This document shows positions 30,250-37,347 of a stretch of DNA of 41,870 nt, piece after piece. The notes under the pieces were generated by a model that was given only the letters and a program-made list of their open reading frames with translations, did not search any database and was not told the DNA's origin. Positions within the stretch are counted from its first letter, which is position 1; each line of letters opens with the position of its first letter. A program made the translations under genes and the position numbers. Origin of the DNA: a virus. Where the stretch lies: positions 1 to 41,870 of IMG/VR virus record IMGVR_UViG_3300022745_000069. One strand, written 5' to 3'.

Positions 30250-30819
30250 ATGGAGAACACGCGTGCACGCGTGCTCACGACCGCCAACGCGGCGGTCAAC
30301 GGAGATCGTAACAACCAGTACGGGGACCCGCGGCAGGACTTCCGACGCACGGCCACGATGTGGACCGCACTGCTCGGCGAGAAGCTCGGGGACCACGCCA
30401 TCGAGGCGCACGAGGTGGCGCTCATGATGGCTCTGCTCAAGGTGAGCCGCCTCGCCTGGTCGGCCACGAAGGCGGACTCGTGGGTGGACCTCGCCGGCTA
30501 CGCGGCGTGCGGCGCCGACTGTGTCGACGGCCTGCAGGGCTGGCCCGAGGTGCGCACCGCACCCGAGCCCAAGGTCGAGCGCGGGGCCCGCCACAGGGCC
30601 CACCATGCCGAGGCCATCGTCGGCGACCTGATCGTGTCGAGCCTCTCCGGCGCGCGCTGGCGCGTCGTGGCGGTCGAGAGCCAGCGGAAGGCGACCATCT
30701 CGTATCTCGATGGCGACGGCCGCCACCAGAACGTCCCGATCGACCTCGATGACGACGCCAGCGAGCCGTGGCGCCTGTTCACGACGACGGGCCCTCGCGT
30801 GTCGGGCTTCCTCGCGTGA
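30250..30819 (+). CDS. DUF6378-like protein
   Basis: 189 aa with GGGAGGAA at 30236-30243. Residues 1-95 have the DUF6378 plan: LTTANAAVNGDRNNQYGDPR, QDFRRTATMWTALLGEK, IEAHEVALMMALLKVSRLAW and DSWVDLAGYAACGADC. Found in many phages and prophages near replication genes; its biochemical function is unknown to me. The helical plan with paired acidic residues recalls MazG-like folds. Residues 115-189 form a small added beta domain (GDLIVSSLSGARWRVVAVES). Confidence 0.75.
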   Translation: MENTRARVLTTANAAVNGDRNNQYGDPRQDFRRTATMWTALLGEKLGDHAIEAHEVALMMALLKVSRLAWSATKADSWVDLAGYAACGADCVDGLQGWPEVRTAPEPKVERGARHRAHHAEAIVGDLIVSSLSGARWRVVAVESQRKATISYLDGDGRHQNVPIDLDDDASEPWRLFTTTGPRVSGFLA

Positions 30820-31310
30820 ACGTCGTCGGGCTCGACCTCTCCCTCGTGGCCACCGGCGTGGCCTACTCCGACGGCACCACGGCCACCGTGAAGACCAAGG
30901 CCGAGACGCCGATCATGGAGCGGCTCGAATGGATTCGGACCCGGTGCTACGAGGCGGTGCGCATCGACGAGCACGCCGACCTCGTGGTGATCGAGGACTT
31001 CGTGGTCCTCTCGAACGCCTCGTCGTTGCTCGGCATGTTGCACGGCGTCGTCCGGCACAACCTGTGGGCGAACGACGTGCGGTGCCTGTTCATCCCGCCG
31101 TCCACGCTGAAGAAGTTCGCCACCGGCAAGGGCAACGCCACGAAGCCGGACATGCGCGTGGCCCTGAAGGACCGCACCGGCATCGACCTCCGCGACGACA
31201 ACCAGTGCGACGCGTACTGGCTGCGCCTTCTCGGCCTCCACCTGCTCGGTGAGCCCGCCGTGCAGCTCCCGCAGACGCACACCGATGCGCTGAAGAAGGT
31301 GGTGGGGTGA
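30816..31310 (+). CDS. RuvC-like Holliday junction resolvase
   Basis: 164 aa from GTG 30816 in a GTGA overlap. VVGLDLSLVATGVAYSDG gives the first acidic residue (Asp7) with the DxS pattern, LVVIEDFV gives Glu60, and DLRDDNQCDAYWLRLLG gives Asp128 and Asp132 in the last helix, as in RuvC-family resolvases (RNase H fold). HGVVRHNLWANDVRCLFIPP and LKKFATGKGNATKPDM are typical of the phage group. It would resolve recombination or replication junctions before packaging. Confidence 0.85.
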   Translation: MNVVGLDLSLVATGVAYSDGTTATVKTKAETPIMERLEWIRTRCYEAVRIDEHADLVVIEDFVVLSNASSLLGMLHGVVRHNLWANDVRCLFIPPSTLKKFATGKGNATKPDMRVALKDRTGIDLRDDNQCDAYWLRLLGLHLLGEPAVQLPQTHTDALKKVVG

Positions 31311-32449
31311 CCCTCACGGCCGCCACCGCGTGCTCGGGCATCGAAGGCATCGGCCTCGGGCTCGAACGGTGCGGCATCCCCATCGTGTGGAACTCGGAGA
31401 TCGAGCCGCACGCGAACGCCGTGCTGGCGCGGCACTGGCCCGATGTCCCGAACCTCGGCGACATCAAACTGATCGATTGGAGCACCGTTGAGCGGCCCGA
31501 CATCTTCGCCGCCGGATACCCCTGTCAGCCCTTCTCCCTCGCGGGCTCGCGTAAAGGTGAAGCGGACCCGCGTCACCTCTGGCCGTATGTGGCCCGAGCC
31601 ATTCGCGCGCTACGACCTCGCTTCGTCATCTTGGAGAACGTGCCCGGACACCGAAGCCTCGGGTTCGACGCCGTTCTCGGCGATCTGGCCGCGTGCGGGT
31701 ACGATGCTGAATGGGACGGCATACCAGCTTCCTCCGTCGGCGCCCGTCACCAGAGGGACCGTCTCATCGTTGTTGCCTACCCCCACGGCGGCACGGTACG
31801 GACGGAACCGGTCGGTGTCTTCCGGCGCATCGGATCGTCTCTCGCTGCAGCAGATGGCGTCGCGGGGCGAGTGGCCGGACCAACCGATGTGGCCGACGCC
31901 GCGGGTGTCGGCGGACTGCACGTCGGCGTGGGCGGCGAAGGACATCACGAAGCGGTCGAGCCCGAGCCTCGCTCAGGCGGTCGAGCTGGCCGCCGGAGTG
32001 CTCCCGCGGGAAGTGGAGAGCCTGGCGGAAGTGCCACCGTCGTGGGCGGCGTTGTGGCCTCAGGCGAGCGACCTGTGGCCGACGCCGATCGCGAGGGACG
32101 GACGGACACCGAAGGGCGCGGCGAGAATGCCGACGGCCGAGGGCTCGGACCCGCTGGCGGTGGTGGTCGGTGGGCCGTTGAATCCCGAGTGGGTCGAATG
32201 CCTCATGGGGTTCCCGCGTGGTTGGACGGCTCTTGGGAGCGAGACGTCCCTCGCTCCGCGCCTCGTGCGAAAGACGCACGGCGCCGGATCAAGGCCCTCG
32301 GCAACGCGTGCGTCCAGCAGGTCTTCGAGTACGTCGGGCTCTGCCTCATCGACGCCTTCGACCTCTACGACGAGATCGAGTTCGAGTCGGTCGAAGCCGG
32401 CGAGCTCGACGCCCTCCACGAAGCCGAAGGGGAAGCCGATGACGCGTAG
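31307..32449 (+). CDS. DNA (cytosine-5) methyltransferase
   Basis: 380 aa from GTG 31307 (GTGA overlap). C5-methyltransferase motifs in order: I TACSGIEGIGLGLERCG; IV GYPCQPFSLAG with catalytic Cys73; VI VILENVPG (Glu110); VIII VGARHQRDRLIVVAYP (Arg150-Asp-Arg152); and X IKALGNACVQQVFEYV near the end. The target-recognition region (about 165-310) is very Gly/Ala/Glu-rich but includes WAVESRVGRMPHGVP, a pattern I know from phage relatives. It may protect phage DNA from host restriction. No cognate restriction gene is in the window. A second reading frame across most of this gene also looks coding. Confidence 0.88.
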   Translation: MTLTAATACSGIEGIGLGLERCGIPIVWNSEIEPHANAVLARHWPDVPNLGDIKLIDWSTVERPDIFAAGYPCQPFSLAGSRKGEADPRHLWPYVARAIRALRPRFVILENVPGHRSLGFDAVLGDLAACGYDAEWDGIPASSVGARHQRDRLIVVAYPHGGTVRTEPVGVFRRIGSSLAAADGVAGRVAGPTDVADAAGVGGLHVGVGGEGHHEAVEPEPRSGGRAGRRSAPAGSGEPGGSATVVGGVVASGERPVADADREGRTDTEGRGENADGRGLGPAGGGGRWAVESRVGRMPHGVPAWLDGSWERDVPRSAPRAKDARRRIKALGNACVQQVFEYVGLCLIDAFDLYDEIEFESVEAGELDALHEAEGEADDA

Positions 32450-33161
32450 CGGCCTCTCCCACGGTGACGGCACCGAGGTGCTCGGCGCGGCGGCGTGGCC
32501 GTCGAACGGGCACGTGATCCGCGACGCTGCGCGCCTCGGGTTCATCCGCGAGGACGACGCCGTGCTCGACCTCACGTACGGCCGAGGCCTGTGGTGGACG
32601 CTCGTGAAGCCGCCGAGGTTCCTCGCCAACGACGTGCGCGCCGGGCAGGGCAACGTCGCCAACTCCGACCACAACGGCGAGCCCGTCTACTCGATGGACT
32701 ACCGCCACATCGACGTGGAGGGCTGGGGGCGGGCGTTCGACGTCGTGGCCTACGATCCGCCGTACGTGGCGATGGGCGGCCGCGAGACGTCGACGCTCGA
32801 CGGCGGCGAGTTCATGGACCGCTACGGACTCGACGACGCGCCGAAGTCGCCCGCCGAACTGCAGGCGCAGAACAACCTCGGGCTCGTGAACGCGCTGCGC
32901 CTCGTGCGGCCGAAGGGCTTCGTGCTCTACAAGTGCATGAACTACACGTCGAGCGGGAAGACGTTCATGGCCACGTTCGAGCTGCGCGACCTGCAGAAGG
33001 CGCTCAGCGCGGCCTACGCCGACACCGGCGAGGGCCCGACGTTCGAGGTCGAGACGTACTTCGCCCACGTGCTGCACGTGCGGCCCCAGCCGCCGGGCCG
33101 GCGACAGGTGAAGCCTCGGCGCAACGAGAGCTACCTGTTCGTGCTCAGGAGGACTCGATGA
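31587..33161 (+). CDS. Overprinted frame across the C5-methyltransferase, open into the next methylase
   Basis: From ATG 31587 (an upstream TTG at 31488 is possible), +1 relative to the methyltransferase frame. It reads YDLASSSWRTCPDTEASGST, PFSAIWPRAGTMLNGTAYQL, PPSAPVTRGTVSSLLPTPTA, WPTPRVSADC, LWPTPIARDGRTPKGAARMP, then VVVGGPLNPEWVECLMGFPR and GWTALGSETS. These are patterns of a recurring phage protein ('WPRsGtm.nGtaY', 'LWPTPta.d', 'G.LNP.WVEwLMGfP.gWT'). From about 32250 to 32438 the frame becomes Ser/Arg/Thr-rich, then continues without a stop into the adenine/cytosine-N methyltransferase at 32439. Translation of this frame is not proven; it could be made as a separate protein or as a fusion. 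Confidence 0.45.
   Translation: MWPEPFARYDLASSSWRTCPDTEASGSTPFSAIWPRAGTMLNGTAYQLPPSAPVTRGTVSSLLPTPTAARYGRNRSVSSGASDRLSLQQMASRGEWPDQPMWPTPRVSADCTSAWAAKDITKRSSPSLAQAVELAAGVLPREVESLAEVPPSWAALWPQASDLWPTPIARDGRTPKGAARMPTAEGSDPLAVVVGGPLNPEWVECLMGFPRGWTALGSETSLAPRLVRKTHGAGSRPSATRASSRSSSTSGSASSTPSTSTTRSSSSRSKPASSTPSTKPKGKPMTRSGLSHGDGTEVLGAAAWPSNGHVIRDAARLGFIREDDAVLDLTYGRGLWWTLVKPPRFLANDVRAGQGNVANSDHNGEPVYSMDYRHIDVEGWGRAFDVVAYDPPYVAMGGRETSTLDGGEFMDRYGLDDAPKSPAELQAQNNLGLVNALRLVRPKGFVLYKCMNYTSSGKTFMATFELRDLQKALSAAYADTGEGPTFEVETYFAHVLHVRPQPPGRRQVKPRRNESYLFVLRRTR
32439..33161 (+). CDS. Amino-methyltransferase (DPPY type, N6-A or N4-C)
   Basis: 240 aa from ATG 32439, overlapping the previous gene by 11 nt, with GAAGGGGA upstream. 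The SAM-binding motif I is AVLDLTYGRGLWW (41-53), and the catalytic motif IV is VVAYDPPYV (DPPY at 106-109), as in amino-MTases acting on adenine N6 or cytosine N4. Further, NALRLVRPKGFVLYKCM and EVETYFAHVLHVRPQPP are typical of the small phage group, which ends in a basic RRQVKPRRNESYLFVLRR. Tandem with the C5 enzyme, it suggests that two modifications are placed on phage DNA. Confidence 0.85.
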   Translation: MTRSGLSHGDGTEVLGAAAWPSNGHVIRDAARLGFIREDDAVLDLTYGRGLWWTLVKPPRFLANDVRAGQGNVANSDHNGEPVYSMDYRHIDVEGWGRAFDVVAYDPPYVAMGGRETSTLDGGEFMDRYGLDDAPKSPAELQAQNNLGLVNALRLVRPKGFVLYKCMNYTSSGKTFMATFELRDLQKALSAAYADTGEGPTFEVETYFAHVLHVRPQPPGRRQVKPRRNESYLFVLRRTR

Positions 33162-33268
33162 ACGAGTTCGACCCCGACTGGCAGTGGGACCCGTTCATCG
33201 AGGTGACGAAGGCGGTCGTGTTCGTGGCCGCCATCGTCATCCTCGCCGTCTACTGGTGGGTGCGGTGA
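33158..33268 (+). CDS. Very small membrane protein
   Basis: 36 aa with AGGAGG at 33147-33152 and an ATGA overlap. MNEFDPDWQWDPFIEVTKA is followed by VVFVAAIVILAVYWWVR, one membrane segment. The strong initiation site and clean overlaps on both sides support it being real. Function unknown. Confidence 0.62.
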   Translation: MNEFDPDWQWDPFIEVTKAVVFVAAIVILAVYWWVR

Positions 33269-33651
33269 TGGCGGGCTCGAAGCCGCGCCGCAAGCCGGAC
33301 CCGGCGTACACCGTGGTGATCGGCCACCCGCCCGCCGAGCGCTTCAAGGCGTTCGTCTCCGAGGCGTCGGCCCGCGACTTCATGGCCCTCGAACTGCGCA
33401 AGCTCGAAGGCTTCGTGAAGCGCTACGCCAACGACGCGTGGGACTCGCTGCAGGACGGCATCGCCGCGTGCCAGACGATCGAGGTGGGCCACGAACTCGC
33501 CGTGGTCGTGGACGTGCACACGAACGCCCGCATGTTCCTCCGGCTCGACCGCATCCCCGTGACGTGCACGAGGTGCCTCGGCAAGGGCGAGTTCAAGGTG
33601 GCCCTCGTGACCCGCACGTGCGACGCGTGCGGTGGGCGAGGTGTGCGATGA
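33268..33651 (+). CDS. Protein with DnaJ-type zinc ribbon
   Basis: 127 aa, TGATG overlap. The body (PAYTVVIGHPPAERFKAFVS, ARDFMALELRKLEGFVKR, TNARMFLRLDRIPV) has no family known to me. The end, VTCTRCLGKGEFKVALVTR and TCDACGGRGVR, contains two CxxC pairs with Gly-Lys-Gly and Gly-Gly-Arg-Gly, the DnaJ central-domain zinc ribbon pattern. It may bind nucleic acid or a protein partner. The last four bases (ATGA) overlap the next gene. Confidence 0.68.
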   Translation: MAGSKPRRKPDPAYTVVIGHPPAERFKAFVSEASARDFMALELRKLEGFVKRYANDAWDSLQDGIAACQTIEVGHELAVVVDVHTNARMFLRLDRIPVTCTRCLGKGEFKVALVTRTCDACGGRGVR

Positions 33652-33782
33652 GCCTCGTCCTCCACGAGACGGCCTACGCGCCGCACGGCGACGACGGCGA
33701 CCCGATCGACGCGCTCGCCGTGCTCATCATGATCGTGGGCTTCGTGTGGTTCCTCTACGGCATCTCGAAGCTCCGGTGGTGA
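33648..33782 (+). CDS. Very small membrane protein
   Basis: 44 aa in an ATGA overlap. A polar N-terminus (SLVLHETAYAPHGDDGDP) is followed by one membrane segment, ALAVLIMIVGFVWFLYGI, and a short basic end. Second of two tiny single-span proteins around the zinc-ribbon gene; the three may be made together. Function unknown. Confidence 0.62.
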   Translation: MSLVLHETAYAPHGDDGDPIDALAVLIMIVGFVWFLYGISKLRW

Positions 33783-33785
33783 CCC

Positions 33786-34010
33786 GTGGGCATCAAGCTC
33801 GGCGGTGAGCCGGAGCGCTTCGAGCGCGAGCAGGACATCCTCGCCGTGGCCGCGGGCCTCGGCATCGACCTCATGCCATGGCAGATCGACGTGATCGAGC
33901 GGATGCTCGAAGCGGGCGACTTCCTGGTGAAGCAACGCAACTCGCCCGGGCGGCAGGCCGCGGCCGTGGTCGCCCGGCGCATCTACCTCAGGAAGGGACG
34001 GAACCAATGA
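33786..34010 (+). CDS. Unknown small protein
   Basis: 74 aa from GTG 33786. FEREQDILAVAAGLGIDLMP and WQIDVIERMLEAGDFLVKQR, then RQAAAVVARRIYLRKGRNQ. The run 'l.l.PWQ..vi..ml' recalls the segment before the ATPase of large terminases and some helicases, but there is no nucleotide-binding motif. It could be a cut-off piece of such a protein or an independent small gene. The ATGA overlap with the HD gene supports expression. Confidence 0.6.
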   Translation: MGIKLGGEPERFEREQDILAVAAGLGIDLMPWQIDVIERMLEAGDFLVKQRNSPGRQAAAVVARRIYLRKGRNQ

Positions 34011-34624
34011 TCGAGCGGGGTTTCAACGAGACGATGATCGCGACGCCGAGCGGCGCGTTCGACTACCTCGCCCCCGACTTCTCGGCGTGGACGATCTACG
34101 ACGTGGCGAACCGCCTGTCGCGTGTGATCCGCTACGCCGGCCAGTGGGGCTCGTACAACGTGCTGCGCCACTCGCTGCACGTCGCCGAGATCGTCGTGGA
34201 CCTCGGTGGCACGCCGATGGAAGTGCTCGGCGGCCTCATGCACGACGCGCACGAGGCGGTCACCGGCGACGTGCCGACGCCGCTGAAGCGGGCGATGCGC
34301 CACCTGTGCGTGGGCCTCTACGCGAAGGGCGCCCGCGGCATGGGCTCGCCGTACGATCAGATCGAGCACTGGTGCCAGAGCGAGATGCTGAAGGCGTTCG
34401 CCGTGGACGAGCCCACCGTGCACTCGGACATCGTGAAGCGCGCCGACCGGCTCGCCTACGCGTGGGAGATCGACTTCCTCATCGGCACCGGCACCGCCGA
34501 GGAGCGCGGCATCGCGTCGTGGGGCACGCGCCCGCGCCACTTCGAGAGCACCGACTACGGGGCGCGGCTGGCGTTCGCGATGTGGTTCCTCGACCTCCAC
34601 GAGACGATCGACGAGAAGTCGTGA
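34007..34624 (+). CDS. HD-domain phosphohydrolase (YfbR-like)
   Basis: 205 aa with AGGAAGGGA upstream. FDYLAPDFSAWTIYDVANRL and SRVIRYAGQWGSYNVLRHSL lead to His55 (RHSLHVAEIV), LMHDAHEAVTGDVPTPLK with His79-Asp80, and a later Asp in IVKRADRLAYAWEIDF. This H...HD...D set and the order match YfbR-type 5'-deoxynucleotidases and related phage enzymes, which adjust nucleotide pools. It is followed at once (GTGA) by a small zinc-site protein. Confidence 0.85.
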   Translation: MIERGFNETMIATPSGAFDYLAPDFSAWTIYDVANRLSRVIRYAGQWGSYNVLRHSLHVAEIVVDLGGTPMEVLGGLMHDAHEAVTGDVPTPLKRAMRHLCVGLYAKGARGMGSPYDQIEHWCQSEMLKAFAVDEPTVHSDIVKRADRLAYAWEIDFLIGTGTAEERGIASWGTRPRHFESTDYGARLAFAMWFLDLHETIDEKS

Positions 34625-34896
34625 ACGTCGCCGAGGTCGAGCAGATCACCGAGGCGTGGCTGCACTGGTGCGGCCACCTGAACCTCGGGTTCGACGCCGA
34701 GGACCTCGTGTGCCGCGGCTGTAGGTTCGAGGTGAAGGCCGGGCGGAACCCCGGGGAGATCACGCGGTTCATGGTCGTGTTCTGGCCACGCGTGATCGAG
34801 CCGATCACGGACGCCAAGCGGCAGATGCTCACGTTCGCCATGCTCGGCGGCACGATGAAGGTGCCGGGGCCCGAGGGCGAGATGAGGGCGACGTGA
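34621..34896 (+). CDS. Small protein with possible zinc site
   Basis: 91 aa in a GTGA overlap. AEVEQITEAWLHWCGHLNLG, then EDLVCRGCRFEVKAGRNPGE: Cys-Gly-His and CRGC could bind one metal, though the spacing is not a standard finger. The end (GEITRFMVVFWPRVIEP and MLTFAMLGGTMKVPG) forms strands. No family known to me. It sits directly before the primase-polymerase. Confidence 0.62.
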   Translation: MNVAEVEQITEAWLHWCGHLNLGFDAEDLVCRGCRFEVKAGRNPGEITRFMVVFWPRVIEPITDAKRQMLTFAMLGGTMKVPGPEGEMRAT

Positions 34897-36113
34897 CCGT
34901 GCTCGACCACGCCCTCGGCTACGCCCGGATCGGCTGGCGCGTCGCACCGGTGAAGCCGGGGACGCGCTGGCCGCGCATCGACGCGTGGCAGGAGAACGCG
35001 TCCACGGAGCGCTCGGAGATCGAGCGGTGGTGGACGCAGTGGCCCGACTCGGACGTGAGCGTCGTGTGCGGGCGCGAGAGCCGCCTGTGGGTGCTCGACG
35101 TGGACGTGAAGAACCACGCCGGTGGCGACGAGAGCCTCGCCATGCTCATCGAGGAGCACGGGCCCCTCGGGGACACGCTGACGGTGCAGACGCCCTCGGG
35201 CGGCCGTCACTACTACTGGCGCTGGCCGGAGGGCGACGTCGAGCTGACGACGTCGGCGAGCCAGGTGGCGCCCGGGATCGACGTGCGGGCCACCGGTGGG
35301 CAGGTGGTGGCGCCGCCGAGCATGGACGGCGGCTACGTGTGGTCGTTCGACGGCGGCGACCCGCTCGAAGGTGAGCTGCCCGCGTACGCGCCCGAGTGGC
35401 TCGTGCGGGTGGTGGTGGAGGCCGCGAGAGAGCGCCACGTCGAGCCACGTCGAGCTCGCCGCACCGACGCCGACATGGACCTGCCCGGCGACTACTTCGC
35501 GGCCACGGTGTCGTGGGCGGCGATGCTCGAAGCGGACGGGTGGACGTTGCACTCGGTGCACGGCGGCACCGAGCTGTGGACGCGCCCGGGGAAGGACAAG
35601 CGGGACGGGCCGTCGGCCAGCCTCTACTACGGCGGGAGCGACACGCTGAAGGTGTTCTCCTCCGCGCCGGAGCTGACGAAGCTCGGGCTCGAAGCGGGGA
35701 AGACCTACGAGCGCTTCGGCTACCTCGCGGCGTCGCGCTACGGCGGCGACCACGCCGCGGCGGCCCGGGCGGTGCGCACGGTGATGCCGAGGCGGCCCGC
35801 CATCGTGCTCGCCGGCTCCACGCCCTCGAGACCGACGAAGTCTACTTCCGGTATCGATGACATGCTGGCGCCGCCCGTGGCGCCCGGGCCCACCGAGAGC
35901 GACGACCCCGAGCCCGCCCTGCTCGACGAGGACCTGCTCGACGCTCTCCCGCCGCTCACACGGCCGCCCGGGCCCGGGATCGCCCGCCCGGAGGACTGGC
36001 ACGGCATGAGCCTCCGCGCTGACGCCGAGCGGCGCCTCGCCGGCGAGCCCCCGGAGCGGCCGCGGCTCGGGCTCGTGCATCCGGCCGGGACCCGCCCGAC
36101 CGTTCCCCTGTGA
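34893..36113 (+). CDS. Bifunctional DNA primase/polymerase (prim-pol, AEP)
   Basis: 406 aa from GTG 34893. Residues 1-170 are the prim-pol domain: ALGYARIGWRVAPVKPGTRW, WWTQWPDSDVSVVCGRESRL, WVLDVDVKNHAGG with the metal-binding Asp69-x-Asp71, LTVQTPSGGRHYYWRW with His106, and GIDVRATGGQVVAPPS with Asp130. All AEP catalytic residues are present. Residues 190-290 form a second domain (WAAMLEADGWTLHSVHGGTE, RPGKDKRDGPSASLYYGG) found in phage primases. The C-terminal 110 residues are Pro/Ala/Asp-rich. It works with the ATPase encoded next to start replication. Confidence 0.9.
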   Translation: MTVLDHALGYARIGWRVAPVKPGTRWPRIDAWQENASTERSEIERWWTQWPDSDVSVVCGRESRLWVLDVDVKNHAGGDESLAMLIEEHGPLGDTLTVQTPSGGRHYYWRWPEGDVELTTSASQVAPGIDVRATGGQVVAPPSMDGGYVWSFDGGDPLEGELPAYAPEWLVRVVVEAARERHVEPRRARRTDADMDLPGDYFAATVSWAAMLEADGWTLHSVHGGTELWTRPGKDKRDGPSASLYYGGSDTLKVFSSAPELTKLGLEAGKTYERFGYLAASRYGGDHAAAARAVRTVMPRRPAIVLAGSTPSRPTKSTSGIDDMLAPPVAPGPTESDDPEPALLDEDLLDALPPLTRPPGPGIARPEDWHGMSLRADAERRLAGEPPERPRLGLVHPAGTRPTVPL

Positions 36114-36131
36114 ACTCGCATCGAGTAGGAT
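36103..36131 (+). promoter_or_regulatory. Promoter before the replicative ATPase
   Basis: -10 TAGGAT (36126-36131) with a weak -35 TTCCCC (36103-36108), 17-nt spacer. The spacer holds the inverted repeat ACTCG-CAT-CGAGT (36114-36126) and shares 12 bases, AACTCGCATCGA, with the early promoter (25077-25088). Start would be about 36138, four bases before the ATG; there is no ribosome-binding site. Confidence 0.5.
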
Positions 36132-36141
36132 CGACTCTCCC

Positions 36142-37347
36142 ATGGCTGAGGATGGACTCATCTACGACGGCCGCGTGTCGGCGATCTTCGGCCGCCCCGG
36201 TGGCGGGAAGACGTGGATCGCCGCCGACCTGATCGCGCAGACGATCAAGGCCGGGCAGTACGTGGCGTGGATCGACTACGAGGACACCTCACGGGGCGCC
36301 GCGGGCCGCCTGCTCGACCTCGGGTGCACCCTCGATGAGATCGACCGCGTCACGTACTACGCCCCGGCCACGTCGTTCGAGTGGGGCCTCATCGCCCTGC
36401 AGGAGGACGTGATCGCCGCGGGCCGAGAAGTGGCTCTCGTCGTGCTCGACTCCGTCGGCGAGGCCCTTGCCGCGTCGGCCGTGAAGGGCGGCGAGGACGA
36501 CGGCGTGGCGGCGTTCATGCGGTGGGTGCGCGCCTGGGCGGCGGCGCCGAGCTCGCCCGCGGTGCTCGTGATCGACCACGTGCCGAAGGCTGAGGACGCA
36601 CCGAAGGGCTACGCCATCGGGTCCCAGCGCAAGCTCGCGGCGATCACCGGGGCGGCGTACCTCATCGAGACGCTGCAGGAGCCTGCTCGTGGCGTTGACG
36701 GCACCTTGAAGATGACGGTGGCGAAGGATCGGCTCGGGGCTCGGCCGAAGGACTCCACGGCGGCCCTGGTGCACGTGCGGACCAACGCCTCGGGCGCGGT
36801 GCGGCTCACCTTCGTGGCCCCTCGCACGGACGTCACGGCGGACGCCACGGAGGCCGGCGGTGCGGGCGCTGAGGTCGTGTTCCGGCCGACCGGGCTCATG
36901 GAGCGGGTGTCGACGTGGCTCGAATCAGTACCTCGGGGTGCCTCTCAGAGGGGGGTCCGGGGTGCGGTCACCGGCAAGGATCAGGCGCTCATTAAAGCAA
37001 TTGAGGTCCTGAGGGACGAGGGCTATATCACTGTCGATGGCACCGGGAAGTACCACTCGGCCCGGCCCTACCGCGAGTCGACGGACCCTCGGATGGCCTC
37101 GATGATCGCTGATCGGCCCGGGTGGTTCCCGGTGGTTCCCGGTGGTTCCCAGGTGGTTCCCGGGAACCACTTGATCCCGGCATCGGAGGGTGGTTCCCCC
37201 GGTTCCCGATCGGTCCCCCCCGTAGGGGGGGACCGGGCACCGGGGAACCACCCGAGCACCCTCGGAGGCACCACTTCGTCTCTGTTCTCGGCCGACGACG
37301 GGGAACCACCTCGGGGCGGCGCGGACGACCCCTCGGCCCTCTGGTAG
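36142..37347 (+). CDS. RecA/DnaB-like replicative ATPase (RepA type)
   Basis: 401 aa. Walker A is AIFGRPGGGKTW (15-25), Walker B is EVALVVLDSVGEAL (Asp103), and a later PAVLVIDHVPK holds the sensor-like Asp-His, as in hexameric RepA/DnaB-like helicases of phages with prim-pol. Residues about 250-310 (TGLMERVSTWLESVPRG, GKDQALIKAIEVLRDEGYIT) form a winged helix likely to bind DNA. The last 80 residues are Gly/Pro-rich low complexity because the DNA there carries repeated GGTGGTTCCC units. It probably unwinds DNA at the adjacent origin. Confidence 0.85.
   Translation: MAEDGLIYDGRVSAIFGRPGGGKTWIAADLIAQTIKAGQYVAWIDYEDTSRGAAGRLLDLGCTLDEIDRVTYYAPATSFEWGLIALQEDVIAAGREVALVVLDSVGEALAASAVKGGEDDGVAAFMRWVRAWAAAPSSPAVLVIDHVPKAEDAPKGYAIGSQRKLAAITGAAYLIETLQEPARGVDGTLKMTVAKDRLGARPKDSTAALVHVRTNASGAVRLTFVAPRTDVTADATEAGGAGAEVVFRPTGLMERVSTWLESVPRGASQRGVRGAVTGKDQALIKAIEVLRDEGYITVDGTGKYHSARPYRESTDPRMASMIADRPGWFPVVPGGSQVVPGNHLIPASEGGSPGSRSVPPVGGDRAPGNHPSTLGGTTSSLFSADDGEPPRGGADDPSALW
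37121..37310 (+). repeat. Iteron-like array inside the ATPase 3' end
   Basis: GGTGGTTCCC occurs at 37121, 37131 and 37141 (three in tandem), 37152 and 37189, and inverted as GGGAACCACC at 37243 and 37301, plus a nine-base inverted copy at 37162. A perfect 10-bp hairpin of C and G runs (37212-37221 with 37225-37234) lies between. Several copies within 190 bp next to a replication gene are typical of origin iterons. Confidence 0.72.

Noticed and set aside
31307-32449. Frameshifted pseudogene of the cytosine methyltransferase
   Set aside because: All motifs from I to X are in one uninterrupted frame, so the second coding-like frame does not result from a broken gene.
26309-33161. A restriction endonuclease paired with the methyltransferases
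   Set aside because: The only nuclease-like proteins nearby are the Cas4/RecB-like and RuvC-like enzymes, both typical of recombination; no restriction-type gene is adjacent.
37121-37310. A CRISPR array
   Set aside because: Units are only 10 bp, partly in direct tandem and partly inverted, with irregular spacing and no spacers.
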